The notes beneath the pieces were generated by a model. That model had not been told where the DNA came from. It was given only the letters and a program-made list of their open reading frames with translations, and made no database searches. The position numbers were made by a program, and so were the translations under genes. Source: JACVRM01 sp963755085 (GTDB lineage: Bacteria; Actinomycetota; Thermoleophilia; Gaiellales; Gaiellaceae). Taken from it: a DNA stretch of 64,000 bases. This document shows, piece by piece, positions 50,062-60,946 of this stretch (position 1 is the stretch's first letter; every line of letters begins with the position of its first letter). The stretch is taken from the NCBI GenBank assembly GCA_963755085.1, contig CAVWIN010000014.1, positions 62,001-126,000 on the forward strand, in the 5' to 3' direction.

Positions 50062-50174
50062 AGGAGGGCGAGACGCTGATCATGCTCGGCTTCAGGCGAA
50101 TCGCGCCCGTCGGCGACGCTGCCGCGCCCGAAGAGGACACGGACGACGGTGACGAAGCCTGGCCCCGTGGCTGA
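50058..50174 (+). CDS. riboswitch-controlled microprotein 2
   Basis: 38 residues with a short hydrophobic start (KEGETLIMLGFRRIAPVGDA) and an acidic end (APEEDTDDGDEAWPRG). The ATG overlaps the preceding stop and has AAGGAGA 6 nt upstream. Unknown family. Its acidic tail complements the basic half of microprotein 1, so a complex is conceivable; that is speculation. Confidence 0.45.
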   Translation: MKEGETLIMLGFRRIAPVGDAAAPEEDTDDGDEAWPRG

Positions 50175-50452
50175 CGTGATGCGGCCGGGGTCCCACAACG
50201 GCCCCATCACCGCTGTTCTCTGTCGAACTCGCAGCATTCGCCTGTGCCCAGACGACACACGGCTCGGCCGCGAGTGGTCGTCTCTCTCACGGCTACGCGT
50301 GGGCGGAAGTCGCCGCCGCGTTCGAGAACGATCGGCGTCCTAGAGGCGGTCGACGTGACCCCGTGCCCACTCCGGCCCGCCTTCCGGTTTCAGTAGACGG
50401 AATCGAAGCTCCCGAACCGCCGCGCAGATCGCTAAGGCGCAATAATCGGCGC

Positions 50453-51444
50453 ATGCAGAGCGGGCCTGGCGGGCAGCCTCGACGCGGTCGCTCGCAGCGA
50501 GTTACGCGGTCGGATCTCGACGCCGGCCGCATTCGCATTCCGGTAACGACCGACACGAAGTCGCTACTCCCCGCAGAACGTACGCGCATTCAGGTCGTAC
50601 TCAAGGGCATACCACTTCGAGCTCTGCGCTTACGACCCTCGCTTCGAAGGGACACACGAACGGTCGGGCGTCATCACGATCGGAGCGGTCCTGCGCGAGC
50701 ACGTTGCCGAGAACGAGGTCTTGCCGATCGTCGTAAACAAGGCAGGCATTGTCTACGTGGGTGATCGCGGAAGCAAGCTGCGCATCGCGCAGTGGGTGGA
50801 AACCAAGAGCGAAGAGCTCGATACGGCATTACGGAGATCGGCGCCAACTCTTGATGACTTTGCGGACGGGCGAGCCTTCGACTGGCGGTCGCCGCGGCTT
50901 GAATCCGACTTCCGCGAGCTGTCGGCAGACCTCTGGAACGCACTTCAACTACCGGAACCTGATCCGCATGCGGACGGGTTCTGGCCGACCCGACAGCCGC
51001 ATTGGGACGCAGTCGGCACTCATCGATGGACCTCACAACACTCGCGGGATCGTCTTGGTGGAAGCAAAGAGCCACATCGATGAATTGCACAGCAGCTGTG
51101 CCGCCTCGTCGCCTGACAGCCGACCGATGATCCATAAATCGCTCGCCGCCGCCAAGAGATATGCCGGCGCCGCGGAGGCGTCCGACTGGATGACGGGGTA
51201 CTACCAGGCGGCGAACCGCCTCGCGTTCTTGTACTACCTCCGCGCTCGGAGAAGCATCCCGACCTGGCTCTTCTTCATCTACTTCATCGGTGACAGTTTC
51301 GAAGTCGACGGCGTGCCGCAGCAATGTCCGACGAATGAAGCTGAATGGAAACCGGCGATCGCGGCGATGCATGAGGCGCTCGGACTCCCCGCATGTCACC
51401 CGATGACCCATTTCGCCCGGGAGGTTTTTCTGCCGGTGGCATAG
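50453..51444 (+). CDS. putative two-domain nuclease (EcoRII-N/B3-like DNA-binding domain plus PD-(D/E)XK), two +1 shifts
   Basis: About 329 residues after correcting shifts near 50612 and 51020. The first 120 residues (VTRSDLDAGRIRIPV, then YHFELCAYDPRFEG and ERSGVITIG with AVLREHV) resemble the pseudobarrel DNA-binding domain of EcoRII-N/B3 type. The C-terminal part has WDAVGT followed by IVLVEAKSHIDEL, the D...ExK pattern of PD-(D/E)XK nucleases, then YQAANRLAFLYYLRAR. The latter half matches a widespread hypothetical family known to me only as unannotated. Codon use is markedly less GC-biased than in the neighbours, a sign of transfer. Restriction or defence is the inference. Confidence 0.55.
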
Positions 51445-51567
51445 CCTGCGAAGGCCCAGGATCAAGTGACGCCAGCCTACGCATCGTCACCGGTGCACGT
51501 GCCCGTGCGACTCACGCCCAACGAGCGAAGCGTAAGCAACCGCCTCGCCGGCGCCGATCATCGATAG

Positions 51568-54397
51568 ATGGCCGCGCTCGACGAGTACCAGCAGGCGGCC
51601 GTCGCGCACGGCGACGGGCCGGCGATCGTCCTCGCCGGCCCGGGCTCGGGCAAGACGCGCGTCATCGTCGAGCGCGCCGTTCGCCTGATCGACGAGGAGC
51701 ACGCGCGGCCCGAGCAGCTGCTCGTCCTGACGTTCTCGCGCAAGGCGGCGACCGACCTGCGCGAGCGGCTCGCCGCGCGCCTGCAGCGCAGCTACGCGAC
51801 CTTCCCGGTCACGACCTTCCACGCGTTCTGCTTCTCGCTCCTCGCAGCGCGACGCGCGCCGAGCCGCCGCGGCTCGCGCGAGCCCGCCGAGCGGCGCGAG
51901 CTCATGCGCGCGGCGCTCGCCGCCGCACGGCAACCTCGGCCTGCGCGCCGACGCAACGCGCTCATCGAGGAGGCGCTCGCGTTCGCCGCGCTGTGCGACG
52001 ACTACCTCGACGCAGCCCGAGCACGCGCTCGCGCCGCGTGCGCGAGCGCTACGTCCGCGCGCTCGCCGAGCGCGGCGCGCTCGACTACGGCGGCCTCCAG
52101 CGCGAGGCGGTCGCGCTGCTCGAGCAGCGACGACGAGCCGCGCCGCGCGTACCAGAGCGCCTTCCGCTACGTCCTCGTCGACGAGTACCAGGACACGAAC
52201 GTCGCCCAGGAGCGGCTGCTCGAGCTGCTCGCCGGCGAGCACCGCAACGTCTTCTGCGTCGCCGACGAGGACCAGTCGATCTACGGCTTCCGCGGCGCCG
52301 AGATCGAGAACGCGCTCGGCTTCGAGGAGCGCTGGCCGGGCGCGCGCCGCTACGACCTGCCGACGAACTACCGCTCGGCGCCGCGCGATCGTCGAGCTCG
52401 CGACGAGCGTCATCCGCCGCAACATCGACACGCACCTCGGCAAGGCGCTGCGCGCCGGCGCAGGACCGCGCGGCGCGAGCTCGTCGGCCGCACGTTCCGC
52501 CACGCCGCCGAGGAGGCCGACTGGATCGCGCGCGAGGTCGCCGCGCCTGCGGCTGGACGGCGTCGCCGCTCGGCGAGATCGCCGTGCTCGCCCGCTCGCT
52601 GAAGGAGATCGGCCCGCGGCTCGCCTACGCGCTTCCGCCGCCACGCGATCCCGTTCCACGCGCCGCTCGCGCCGCAGCTGCACCCGACCGCGGACGCGCT
52701 GCTCGTCGCTGCTCGAGCTCGCCGCCGCCTACCCGTGGGACGACGGCCACGACGACGCGGCGCTCCGCGTCGCTCGCCTCGCCGCTCTTCGGCGCCGACC
52801 CGCTCGAGCTGCGCGCGTTCCGCCGCGACCGAGCCGCACGCTCTACGGCGCGCTGCGCGACTCGGGCGGCTTCGACGCCGTTCTTCGAGGCGCTCGCGAT
52901 CGTGAAGCGGCAGCGCTCCGCGGGCGCCGCCGATCTACGCGCTCTGGGAGCGGCTCGACCACTTCCGCGAGCTGCAGGAGCGCATCCGCGCCGACGCGAC
53001 GCGCGAGCGACGTCGAGGAGCTCGCCGCGGTGACGGCGCTCTCCGACGCGGCGAACGAGTTCGACGGCGCGCCGGCCGACGTTCCCGGCCGCGTTCCGCG
53101 AGCGGCGAGCTCGACGGCGACGAGTGGCTGCCGGCCGCGCCGACCTGCCGACCGACGCGGTCGCGCTCCTCACCGTGCACCAGGCGAAGGGGCTCGAGTG
53201 GGAGGCCGTCTTCGTCTGCGACCTCGTCGAGGGCCGCTTCCCGGCGCTCGCCCGCTCGCAGTACGCGCTCTTCGAGCGCGACGACTTCGCGCGACCGCCC
53301 GCTCGACGAGGCCGAGCGCGCCCGCCGCGCGCTCGAGGAGGAGCGGCGCCTCTTCTACGTCGCGCTCACGCGCGCGCGCACGCGCGTGCTGCTGACGCGC
53401 GACCGAGGAGGCGCGCGAGGAGTCCGGCCGCGCGCTCTCGCGCTTCTACCTCGAGGCGCAGCCGTTCCTCGACGACGGCGCGCGACGCGCGACGGCTTCG
53501 TCTCGGTCGAGCGAGGCGCTCGCCGCGCTGCGCCGCGCCGGCGGCGGCCCGCCCGGCTGGCGCGACCTCGTCGAGACCGACGAACGCCGAACGCGATGCT
53601 CCCGACGGCGGCCTCTGGACGTCCGCGTCGCGGCCTCGCGCCGTACGAGAACTGCCCGCTGCAGTTCTTCTTCGGCAGCCTGCTCGAGCTCGGCGCGCCC
53701 GTCGGACGACGCGATGCGGCTTCGGCGGCGATCTTCCACGACGTGCTCGAGGCGTTCCACGACCCCGAGCGCAACGAGCCGCAGACGCTCGAGCGCCTGC
53801 TCGAGCTCGCCGAGCGAGCAGTGGCGTCCGAGCGACGATCCAGCCCGCGCGCCGCTCGCAGCGCGAGCAGCGGCGCATGCTCGACCGGCATGCTCGCGCG
53901 ACTACTTCGCCTACGAGGTCGCGCCCGGCCTCGACGCCGAGGTGCTCGCGGTCGAGCGGCGCTTCCAGCTTCGAGCTCGACGCCTCGACGCTCACGCGGC
54001 TACATCGACCGCATCGACCGCCTGCGACGGACGGCACGCCTGCGCCTGGTCGACTACAAGACCGTCGAAGACGGCGATGAAGCACGGACGAGGCCGAGCA
54101 GGACCTCCAGCTCGCCCTCTACGCGCTCGCCTGCCGCGACGGTGCCGGAGCTGCGCGCGCTCGGCGAGGTCTCGCGAGCTCGTCTACCTCTACCCGCGCG
54201 ACCTCGCGCACGGGCGCGCCGCACGCGCGCAGCCAGACGGTCACGCCGACCTCGCCGAGCGGACGCGCGAGCGCATCCGCGCGCTCGTCGGCGCGATCGT
54301 CGCCGAGCGGTTCGACTACTCGCCGCGAGGCCGACTGCACGTGGTGCGAGTTCAAGCAGATCTGCCCGCGCCACCACGGCAAGGACGTGCCGCTGTG
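51568..54397 (+). CDS. AdnA-like UvrD/Rep helicase with C-terminal Fe-S PD-(D/E)XK nuclease (many frameshifts as given)
   Basis: About 940 codons spread over all three frames. Walker A is LAGPGSGKTRVIVERAV; motif Ia follows at VLTFSRKAATDLRERL; TTFHAFCFSLL; the DEXX box is VLVDEYQDTNVAQERL; then FCVADEDQSIYGFRGA, VHQAKGLEWEAVFV and LFYVALTRART. The C-terminus has the cysteines of an iron-staple nuclease (YENCPLQFFFG; CTWCEFKQICPRHH) and RLVDYKT. This architecture with a second helicase-nuclease next door is that of mycobacterial AdnAB, which resects double-strand breaks. At least nine shifts are single extra bases, usually a C 5' of a G (for example 52128, 52384, 52564, 52771, 53008). All motifs survive, so consensus error is likely. 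Confidence 0.75.
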
Positions 54398-57319
54398 AGC
54401 GCTCACCGCCGAGCAGCGCGCGATCCTCGACTCGCTCCGCGGCGCCGCTGCGCATCGCCGCCGGCGCCGGCACCGGCAAGACGGACACGCTCCGGCGCGC
54501 GATCGTCGAGCTGATCGAGGGCGGCGCGCGGCCCGGCGAGATCCTCTGCCTGACCTTCACGGTCGAGGCGACCGAAGGAGATGCGCCGCCGCGTCCTCGA
54601 CGCGTTCGCCGACCGCACGGACATCGACCCCGACGAGCTCACCGTCCAGACCTACCACGCGTTCGCCGCCTCGATCGTCCGCGAGCACGCGCTGCTCGCT
54701 CGGGCTCGACGGCGACGCCGGCGCTGCTCGACCAGCGCGCGCCAGTGGCAGCTCATCGCTCGAGGCGCTCGACACGCTGCGCTTCGACCGACCTCGAGAT
54801 CGGCTGGCTGCCGACGCTTCGTCGAGCAAGCTGCTCGACCTGCACGAGGAGATGCAGCGGCACGTCGTCTCGCTCGACGCAGGTGCGCCGACTGGTGCCG
54901 CGCGCACGCGCGGCGACGACGTCGTCGCGCGACCGCGCTCGAGGCGCATCGGCGCGCTCGAGCGCCTACGCCGAGCGCTCAAGCGCGAGCGGAACGCGAT
55001 CGACTTCGGCGACCAGATCGCGCTCGCCGTCGAGCTGCTGCGCACGCGGCCCGAGGTGCTCGAGCGGCTGCGCTCGCGCTTCCGCTACGTCTTCCTCGAC
55101 GAGTACCAGGACACCGACGTCGCCCAGCGCGAGCTGGTCAAGCTCGTCGGCGCCGGCGCCGAGCTCGTCTGCGCGGTCGGCGACGTGGACCAGGGCATCT
55201 TCGGCTGGCGCGGCGCGACGATCCACAACATGTTCGCGTTCCCGCGACGACTTCCCGGGCGCGCGCATCGAGACGCTCTCGGTCGAACTTCCGCTCCGGC
55301 AAGCGGATCCTCGACCTCGCGAACGCGATCATCGACGGGTTCGACGCCGCCGCGCGGGCTACGAGCGCGAAGCCGCTCGCGCCGCGGCGCCGACGCGCCG
55401 GAGGCGACGATCGAGGCGTTCGTCGCGCCGCACCAGCTCGACGAGGCCGAGGAGATCGCCGAGCGGATCGCCGCGGCCGGCGCGCCGTGGATCGCAGTAC
55501 GCCGTGCTCGTCCGCAAGCGCTCGCAGTTCGACCCGATCTTCCGCGCGCTGACCGCGGCGCGGGGTGCCGGTCGAGGTCGACACGCTCGGCGGCTTCTGG
55601 ACGCGCCCGGAGATCCTCGACGTCGTCGCCTGGCTGCGCGCTGCTCGCCGACCCGGGCGACAACATCGCGCTCGGCCGGCATCCTGCTCGGCCCGGCGTA
55701 CCGGCTCGGCCGGCGCGACCTCTTCTTCCTCGCCGACCACGCGAAGGACGAGCAACGCGCGCAGCGGCGCCGGCGCTGCGGCGACCGCGACGTGCTCCCG
55801 TACGCGCTCGTCGACTCGATCGTCGCGCACGAGGCAGATCGCCGAGCTCTCGGACGAGGCGCGCGCGCGCGTCGACCCGCTTCCGCGCGACCTGGTGCGA
55901 GCTGGCCGCGATCGCCGAGCGCGTCTCGCTCGCCGACCTCGTCGGCGAGATCGCGCGCGTCAGCGGCCTCGCCGCCGAGCTCGACGGCTCGCCGGATCCC
56001 GAGGCGGAGCTCGGCCCTGCGCCACCTCGCGAAGCTGCGCGACCTCGCGCAGGGCTACCAGCCGGTCGCGGGCTCGGCCGACCTCGCCGGCTTCGTCGCA
56101 CTACCTCGACTCGATCGAGGAGTCCGACCAGGACGAGGACGAGCTGCGCGCGGTCGAGGAGAACGCGGTCCGGCTGATGACGATCCACCGCGCGAAGGGG
56201 CTCGAGTGGGACATCGTCTTCCTCCCCGGGCTGGCGACGAACATGTTCCCGACGCGAGCCGACGCCCGCACGACCCGACGACGAAGTGGCAGCGGCTGCC
56301 GTTCGAGCTGCGCGGCGACCGCGACTTCGTCCCGAGACGACGAGGATCGCCGACTGCGACGAGGAGGAGCGGCGGCTGATGTACGTCGCCGTCACGCGCG
56401 CGAAGCGGCGGCTCGTGCTGTCGCGCGCCTGGTTCTTCTGGGGCAACAAGAGCTCGCGGGCGCCGTCGGTCTTCTGGGACGAGGCGCTCGACACCGGGCT
56501 CGTGCGACGTGCTCGAGGAGGCGGAGTGCCCGCTCGAGAACCCGCATCCGGAGTCGGGCGAGACGGTGCCGCCGGTGCGCGCCGCCGCGCGAGCGCGTGC
56601 GCGACGAGGCGGCGATCGCGCGCATCGAGCCGGAGCTCGAGCGCCTGCGGGCGGTGCGACATCGCCGTCCCGCGCGCGGCGCCGTGGCGCTGCCCGTCGA
56701 CGCTCTCGGTGACGGCGCTCCTGACGTTCATCCGCGACGAGGACGAGTTCTTCTGGCGCTACGTCCGCCGAGCGCCGTCACCGCCGTCGCCGGCCGCGCA
56801 GCTCGGCATCGAGCTGCACCGCCGCATCGAGGAGCACGCCCGCGGCGGCGTCCCGCTCGGCGCGCGCGACGGACGACGAGGAGCCGTACGACCTCGACCC
56901 CGGCGAGCGCCGAGGCGACGGCCGAGGCGTGTCGGCCGAGCAGCTGTGGCAGAACTTCCTGGCGAGCCGCTTCGCGCAGATGACGCCGCTGATGATGGAG
57001 CAGCCGTTCACGCTCTACCTCGGCGAGGGCCTGAGCGTCGACGGGCCGGATCGACGCGATCTTCGAGCGCGAGGACGGCACCTGGGAGGTCGTCGACTAC
57101 AAGACCGGCGCGAGCGACCCCGACCCGCTGCAGCTCGCGATCTACGGCCGCGCGGTCGAGGAGATCTGGAACCGGGACGCAGCGTGCTCCTGGGTGTTCC
57201 TTCGCGACGGGAGTGAGCGCACTTCAACGGCAGCCGTGGATTTCGAAGCGGTCGCGAGGCTTGCAGCGGCGCTTGCCGCTTCTGGCGAACACCCAGAGGG
57301 TTCGCGGCTGAGCACGTAG
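54394..57319 (+). CDS. AdnB-like UvrD/Rep helicase with C-terminal PD-(D/E)XK nuclease (many frameshifts as given)
   Basis: About 970 codons in three frames. The GTG overlaps the previous stop (GTGA). Motifs: RIAAGAGTGKTDTLRRAIVEL, ILCLTFTVEAT, VQTYHAFAASIVREHALL, VFLDEYQDTDVAQREL, CAVGDVDQGIFGWRGATIHNM, TIHRAKGLEWDIVFLPGL, RLMYVAVTRAKRRLVLSRAW. The nuclease part has QLGIELHRRIEEHARGG and WEVVDYKTGASDPDPLQLAIYGRA. The true end is the TAG at 57317-57319, after ...SWVFLRDGSE and ALAASGEHPEGSRLST. Partner of the preceding gene in recombinational repair. Confidence 0.75.
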
Positions 57320-57338
57320 TCCGTCCCGGGCGTGTCCG

Positions 57339-57950
57339 TCAGCGGCGGGAGCCGAGATGCTGCACGACAGCGCTGACGATCGCCTCGACCCCTCGGCGCG
57401 TGGCAGTAATCACGGGGGTGGAAGCCTTCGGCCGCGTATACAAGAGAGACACATCGTGCGCGAGCTGTGTGCCGCCACACACCACGACCAGGTCAGCCCA
57501 TGCAAGATCGCGGTCCGCCTGTGTGCGGGTACGCCGCTCGGTACCATCTACAAGCCGAAGCTCGAGCTTCCCGGTGAGGGCAGCGAGCTCACGCCGGGTG
57601 TTAGGCGATCCTCCGACGACGACGAGTTGTCGCACCATGGCGGCGTCACACGCCTGCCGAAGCTCGTCGAGCGCACGATCGTTACGTGAGCCGCCGCATC
57701 TCGCGCAGACGTCAGGACGCACGCGCACGAGTTGGCGACCGTCAATTAGGACACGCGCCTCGCAGTCATGGCAGAGGCGCGCAAACACGCAGTCGATCGC
57801 CGCACGCGCGCGCTCGATCTTCAAAACAGAGAGTCGCACTTTGCGTGGGTTGGTAATCCCCTCCCGCTCGAGGACGGCGCGCGCCCGCTCGGCCTCCCTT
57901 CCCGTTAGCCCGAGCGACGTGAGCATGTCGTTGATTGACACGTCAGTCAT
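57339..57950 (-). CDS. DUF2325-like protein with a four-Cys zinc site
   Basis: 203 residues. An N-terminal helical part (INDMLTSLGLTGREAERARAVL) is followed by a Cys pair CHDC and CARCG, likely one zinc ribbon. A C-terminal Rossmann-like domain with LVVVGGSPNTRRELAAL, WADLVVVCGGTQLAHDVSLLYT and ITATRRGVEAIVSAV matches the DUF2325 pattern, including its conserved His. The function is unknown to me. Convergent with the helicase pair, 19 nt apart. Confidence 0.65.
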   Translation of the reverse strand: MTDVSINDMLTSLGLTGREAERARAVLEREGITNPRKVRLSVLKIERARAAIDCVFARLCHDCEARVLIDGRQLVRVRPDVCARCGGSRNDRALDELRQACDAAMVRQLVVVGGSPNTRRELAALTGKLELRLVDGTERRTRTQADRDLAWADLVVVCGGTQLAHDVSLLYTRPKASTPVITATRRGVEAIVSAVVQHLGSRR

Positions 57951-58016
57951 TACCTAAGTGTCACCGATGTCGGAACCTCTCCTTATCGTGGCCGCTCAGC
58001 CCGGTGGGGGCCGAAA

Positions 58017-58812
58017 TTACGCCGCGCGGCGCGCCCCAAGATCATCGAGTGCATCGAGCGCGGATTCGAGCAGGAGCGCCGCCGTGTCCGCGCGGACAGC
58101 CTCGTCCGCGTCGAAGCGGGTACAGGCATCGGCGAGCACCTCGAGGCGCCGGCCCGCCCGCGAATCGGTAGCGCGCGCGGACGCGCTCGACGAGCAGGGC
58201 AAGGCGCTGTTCGTGATGCGGCGTCCAGCGCGCCGCGGCAACGGCGCGGACGATCGCCTCAAAGTTCCGCAGGTCGCCGGCGCCCTCGCAGGCGTCCGCG
58301 AGCGCGGCTGCCTCGGCCATGCTCCAGAGATCGCACGCCTCGAGGACTCTGGCTAGCGCTCGGGCAGGAGTCGCACGGCAGTCTTCGCACCGCTCGAGGT
58401 GCGAGATGTCGTCGCTGTGCGGCTCGCGAGACTCGGCGGCGAAGGCGGCGACGGCGCCGGCCACAACGAGCTGCTCGGCCTCTCGGGCGTCCCCGCCGAG
58501 CTCCTCGACGAGCACGTCCCAGACCGCACGGTACGTGCCGGTACAGGTAGCGAGGATGCGCGCACGTTCGCCCTCTGCGAACGCGAGGCCGGTATGAAGG
58601 TCGTCCTCAGAGAGATCGCCGTTGGTGCTCGTTGCCCACCGCTCGAGCGCGAGCGAGGCCGGCCGCAGCAGCGGGAACGGCTCGGCAAGACGGAAGACCG
58701 CGCCGGCCGCCGCCTCGCGCCGCTCGATCTCATCCGCCCGGTCGATGCAGCACCGCTTGAACTTGCGGCCGGAACCGCACGGGCACGGATCGTTACGACC
58801 AAACCGGCTCAC
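58017..58812 (-). CDS. SEC-C zinc-motif protein, one +1 shift near the end
   Basis: 264 residues from GTG. The N-terminus SRFGRNDPCPCGSGRKFKRCC is a classical SEC-C motif (zinc by three Cys and a fourth Cys/His), shared with the SecA tail. The rest is helical and Ala/Glu-rich, with one Cys-containing segment HLERCEDCRATPARAL. Within a CGCGCGCG run at about 58170-58180 one extra base shifts RVRAR into ATDSRAGRRLEVLADACTRFDADE, which looks like the genuine end. Function unknown; SEC-C proteins bind ribosomes, SecB or nucleic acid. Confidence 0.7.
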
Positions 58813-59084
58813 ACGCGGGACGCTACGACTCCGACCGGACGAGAGCGATACGCTTCTTCGGCGCGGGCGTCGTGACCGGACCGAAGAGCGGAGCGAGGAG
58901 ATGAAAGCTCCGCGGCGCAGGTTTGCCCCTCGAGGGCCACAAGAGACGCGTCTCCAATGGTCCGGCGTCCGCGCCGCTTCACATCTCGAGTCGCGGCTTC
59001 CATTGACCTGGTCGCGCGGGCGCCGAGCGGCGAGTCGCCCGCCGGGACGCGAACCACTGCATCCGTACCCCGCGGACGATCGCG

Positions 59085-60021
59085 CTAGCGCAAGTCCTTG
59101 TTGCTTTCCATGTCGAACCACATGGCGAACAGCGTGAACTGAATCCCCGAAATGAGCAGCAACGCGACGAGCACGATCGTCGCCGGCGTGATCGGGTTGC
59201 CGCTGAACCGCAGCACCGTCTCGAAGATCCCGAGCGCCAGCCCGACCGCCGTGAGCAGCGCCCCGAGCGTGTAGAAGAACACGAGCGGGTGGAAGTCGCG
59301 GATCACGTACTTCTGCCCGAGCCGCCACCAGAAGCGCCGGAACAGCAGCCACATGATCGACGGAACGACACGCCGGTACTTGATCCCCGACCGCTCGCCG
59401 ACGCCGTAGATCGGCCGTGACGGGAAGTCGCGCACGCGCGCGTTCCACACGTTCAGCTGCACCAGCATGTCGTTCGGGAACCCGTAGCGCGGATACAGCC
59501 GGTCGAGGTCGAGCTCCTCGAGCAGCGTCCGCGACACCGCCGTGTAGCCGCGACTGCGAGTCGGCGACGTGCCAGTAGCCGGACGCGATCTTCGTCAGCA
59601 GGCTCAGCACCGCGTTGCCCAGGTAGCGCGAGCGCGGGATCAGCTTCCACGCCTCGCCCGTGAACAGCCGGTTCGCCTTCGCGTAGTCCACCTCATCGCG
59701 CGCGACCGCGCCCGCCAGGTGCTCCAGGTCGACCGGATCCATCTGGCCGTCGGCGGCCATCACGCACGCGACATCGGCACCGTCGGCGACCGCCGCCTTG
59801 TAGCCGGTCACGATCGCCGCGCCGACGCCCTGGTTCTGCTCATGGCGGATCACCCGCACCCGCGTGTCGCCGGCGGCCCGCTCCGCGGTCGCGTCCGACG
59901 ACGCGTCGTCGACCACGTAGATCGCGTCGACGAACGCCGGGACGCTCGCCAGCGTGGAGCCGATCAGCGTCTCTTCGTCATGCGCCGGGACGACGACGGC
60001 GATCCGCTTGTCGTTCAGCAT
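59085..60021 (-). CDS. GT2 glycosyltransferase (dolichol/polyprenyl-phosphate sugar type) with C-terminal membrane helices, one +1 shift
   Basis: 311 residues. GT-A motifs: IAVVVPAHDEETLIGSTLAS, YVVDDASSDATAERA, QNQGVGAAIVTGYKAA, and the metal-binding ACVMAADGQMDP. An extra base at 59552 breaks the DSQCGYTAVS segment (TGC read as TCGC). The remainder is SRTLLEELDLDRLYPRYGFPNDM (in parts), then two hydrophobic helices near the end. It would glycosylate an undecaprenyl-phosphate carrier. It abuts the Wzz-like gene without a gap. Confidence 0.82.
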
Positions 60022-60927
60022 CTACGCCACGCGGCGGGCGCGCCGCTCGGCGACCGGATCCCACAGCATCGCCACAATCAGGCCAATCAGGAGCCCGAGG
60101 AGTGCGCCGGCGATGGACGAGTTCCGCTTCGAGCGCGCTGTCGTCGGCACCGCGACGGCCGTCTCGATGACCTTCGCCTTCTCGACCTGGTTCGCCAGGT
60201 TGAGCAGCTGCTTCGTTGCCAGGATCTCGTTCTCGATCGTCGCGCGGCGCTGCTCGGCGTTGTCCACCACCGTCACCAGGACGAGCTTGTCGAGCGCCGT
60301 CAGGTTCTTGCCCGCGGCGTAGGCAGCGTTCGCAGCGGCGATCCGTGCCTCGATCGATGTGAGCTCGCTCTGCTGTCCTGCCAGCTGCCCCTTCAGCGAC
60401 GTGACCTTCGTGTTCACGTATGGCGACACCTTCCCGACCGTGAGGAACGCGAGCGCGTTTGCCGCCTTTTGCGTCTTTGCCTTGTTCGAACCCTTCACGC
60501 CGATCACGTACAGGGAGGTGGTTCCGGCACCCGTCCCGGATTTCTTTGCCGCACCGATCGTCCGCGAGGTGACCCCGCCGCGCAGCCCGTTGACGCTCAT
60601 GCCGCTGCGCTGCGAGGCGATGGCGAGGTTGTTCTCGCTGTGGATCGTGTTGTTCACGATGCTCGGCTGCGCCGCGAGCGCCTGCACCGGCGCCGTCCCG
60701 TTCGGCGTGAACGGACTCCCGAGGTAGATGGTCGCCTCGGCCGAGTAGACCTTGTGCCCTCCGGCGGCGAGCAGCAGCCCCAGCAGCAGCCCGATGAAAA
60801 GCCCGCCGGCGGGCAGCCACCACCGCTTGGTGATGCGGTTCCAGTAGCGGCCGACGTCGACGTCCTGCTCCTCGAGTTCGTCGACGGGGACGCGCCGCCC
60901 ACGCGGCCGATCGCGCTCCACGGTCAT
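60022..60927 (-). CDS. Wzz-like polysaccharide chain-length/export regulator
   Basis: 301 residues. A short cytoplasmic N-terminus with YWNRITKRWW, a membrane helix LPAGGLFIGLLLGLLLAAGG, a periplasm-type middle with coiled coil (LKGQLAGQQSELTSIEARIAAANAAYAAG, in parts), and a second membrane helix SSIAGALLGLLIGLIVAMLW. This is the Wzz/capsule-biosynthesis topology; no C-terminal tyrosine kinase is attached. It would set chain length or assist export of a surface polysaccharide made by the adjacent glycosyltransferases. Confidence 0.82.
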   Translation of the reverse strand: MTVERDRPRGRRVPVDELEEQDVDVGRYWNRITKRWWLPAGGLFIGLLLGLLLAAGGHKVYSAEATIYLGSPFTPNGTAPVQALAAQPSIVNNTIHSENNLAIASQRSGMSVNGLRGGVTSRTIGAAKKSGTGAGTTSLYVIGVKGSNKAKTQKAANALAFLTVGKVSPYVNTKVTSLKGQLAGQQSELTSIEARIAAANAAYAAGKNLTALDKLVLVTVVDNAEQRRATIENEILATKQLLNLANQVEKAKVIETAVAVPTTARSKRNSSIAGALLGLLIGLIVAMLWDPVAERRARRVA

Positions 60928-60946
60928 CGGCGCGACACCCTACCCG

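Noticed and set aside
49718..50140. N-terminal extension of the SSB-like gene
   Set aside because: It would run antisense through the SAM riboswitch and microprotein 1, has no coding character, and a good ribosome site precedes the GTG at 49717.
51568..57319. Genuine pseudogenes of the helicase-nuclease pair
   Set aside because: All helicase and nuclease motifs are intact, there are no premature stops within correct frames and the shifts are of one kind; decay would also produce substitutions and larger deletions.
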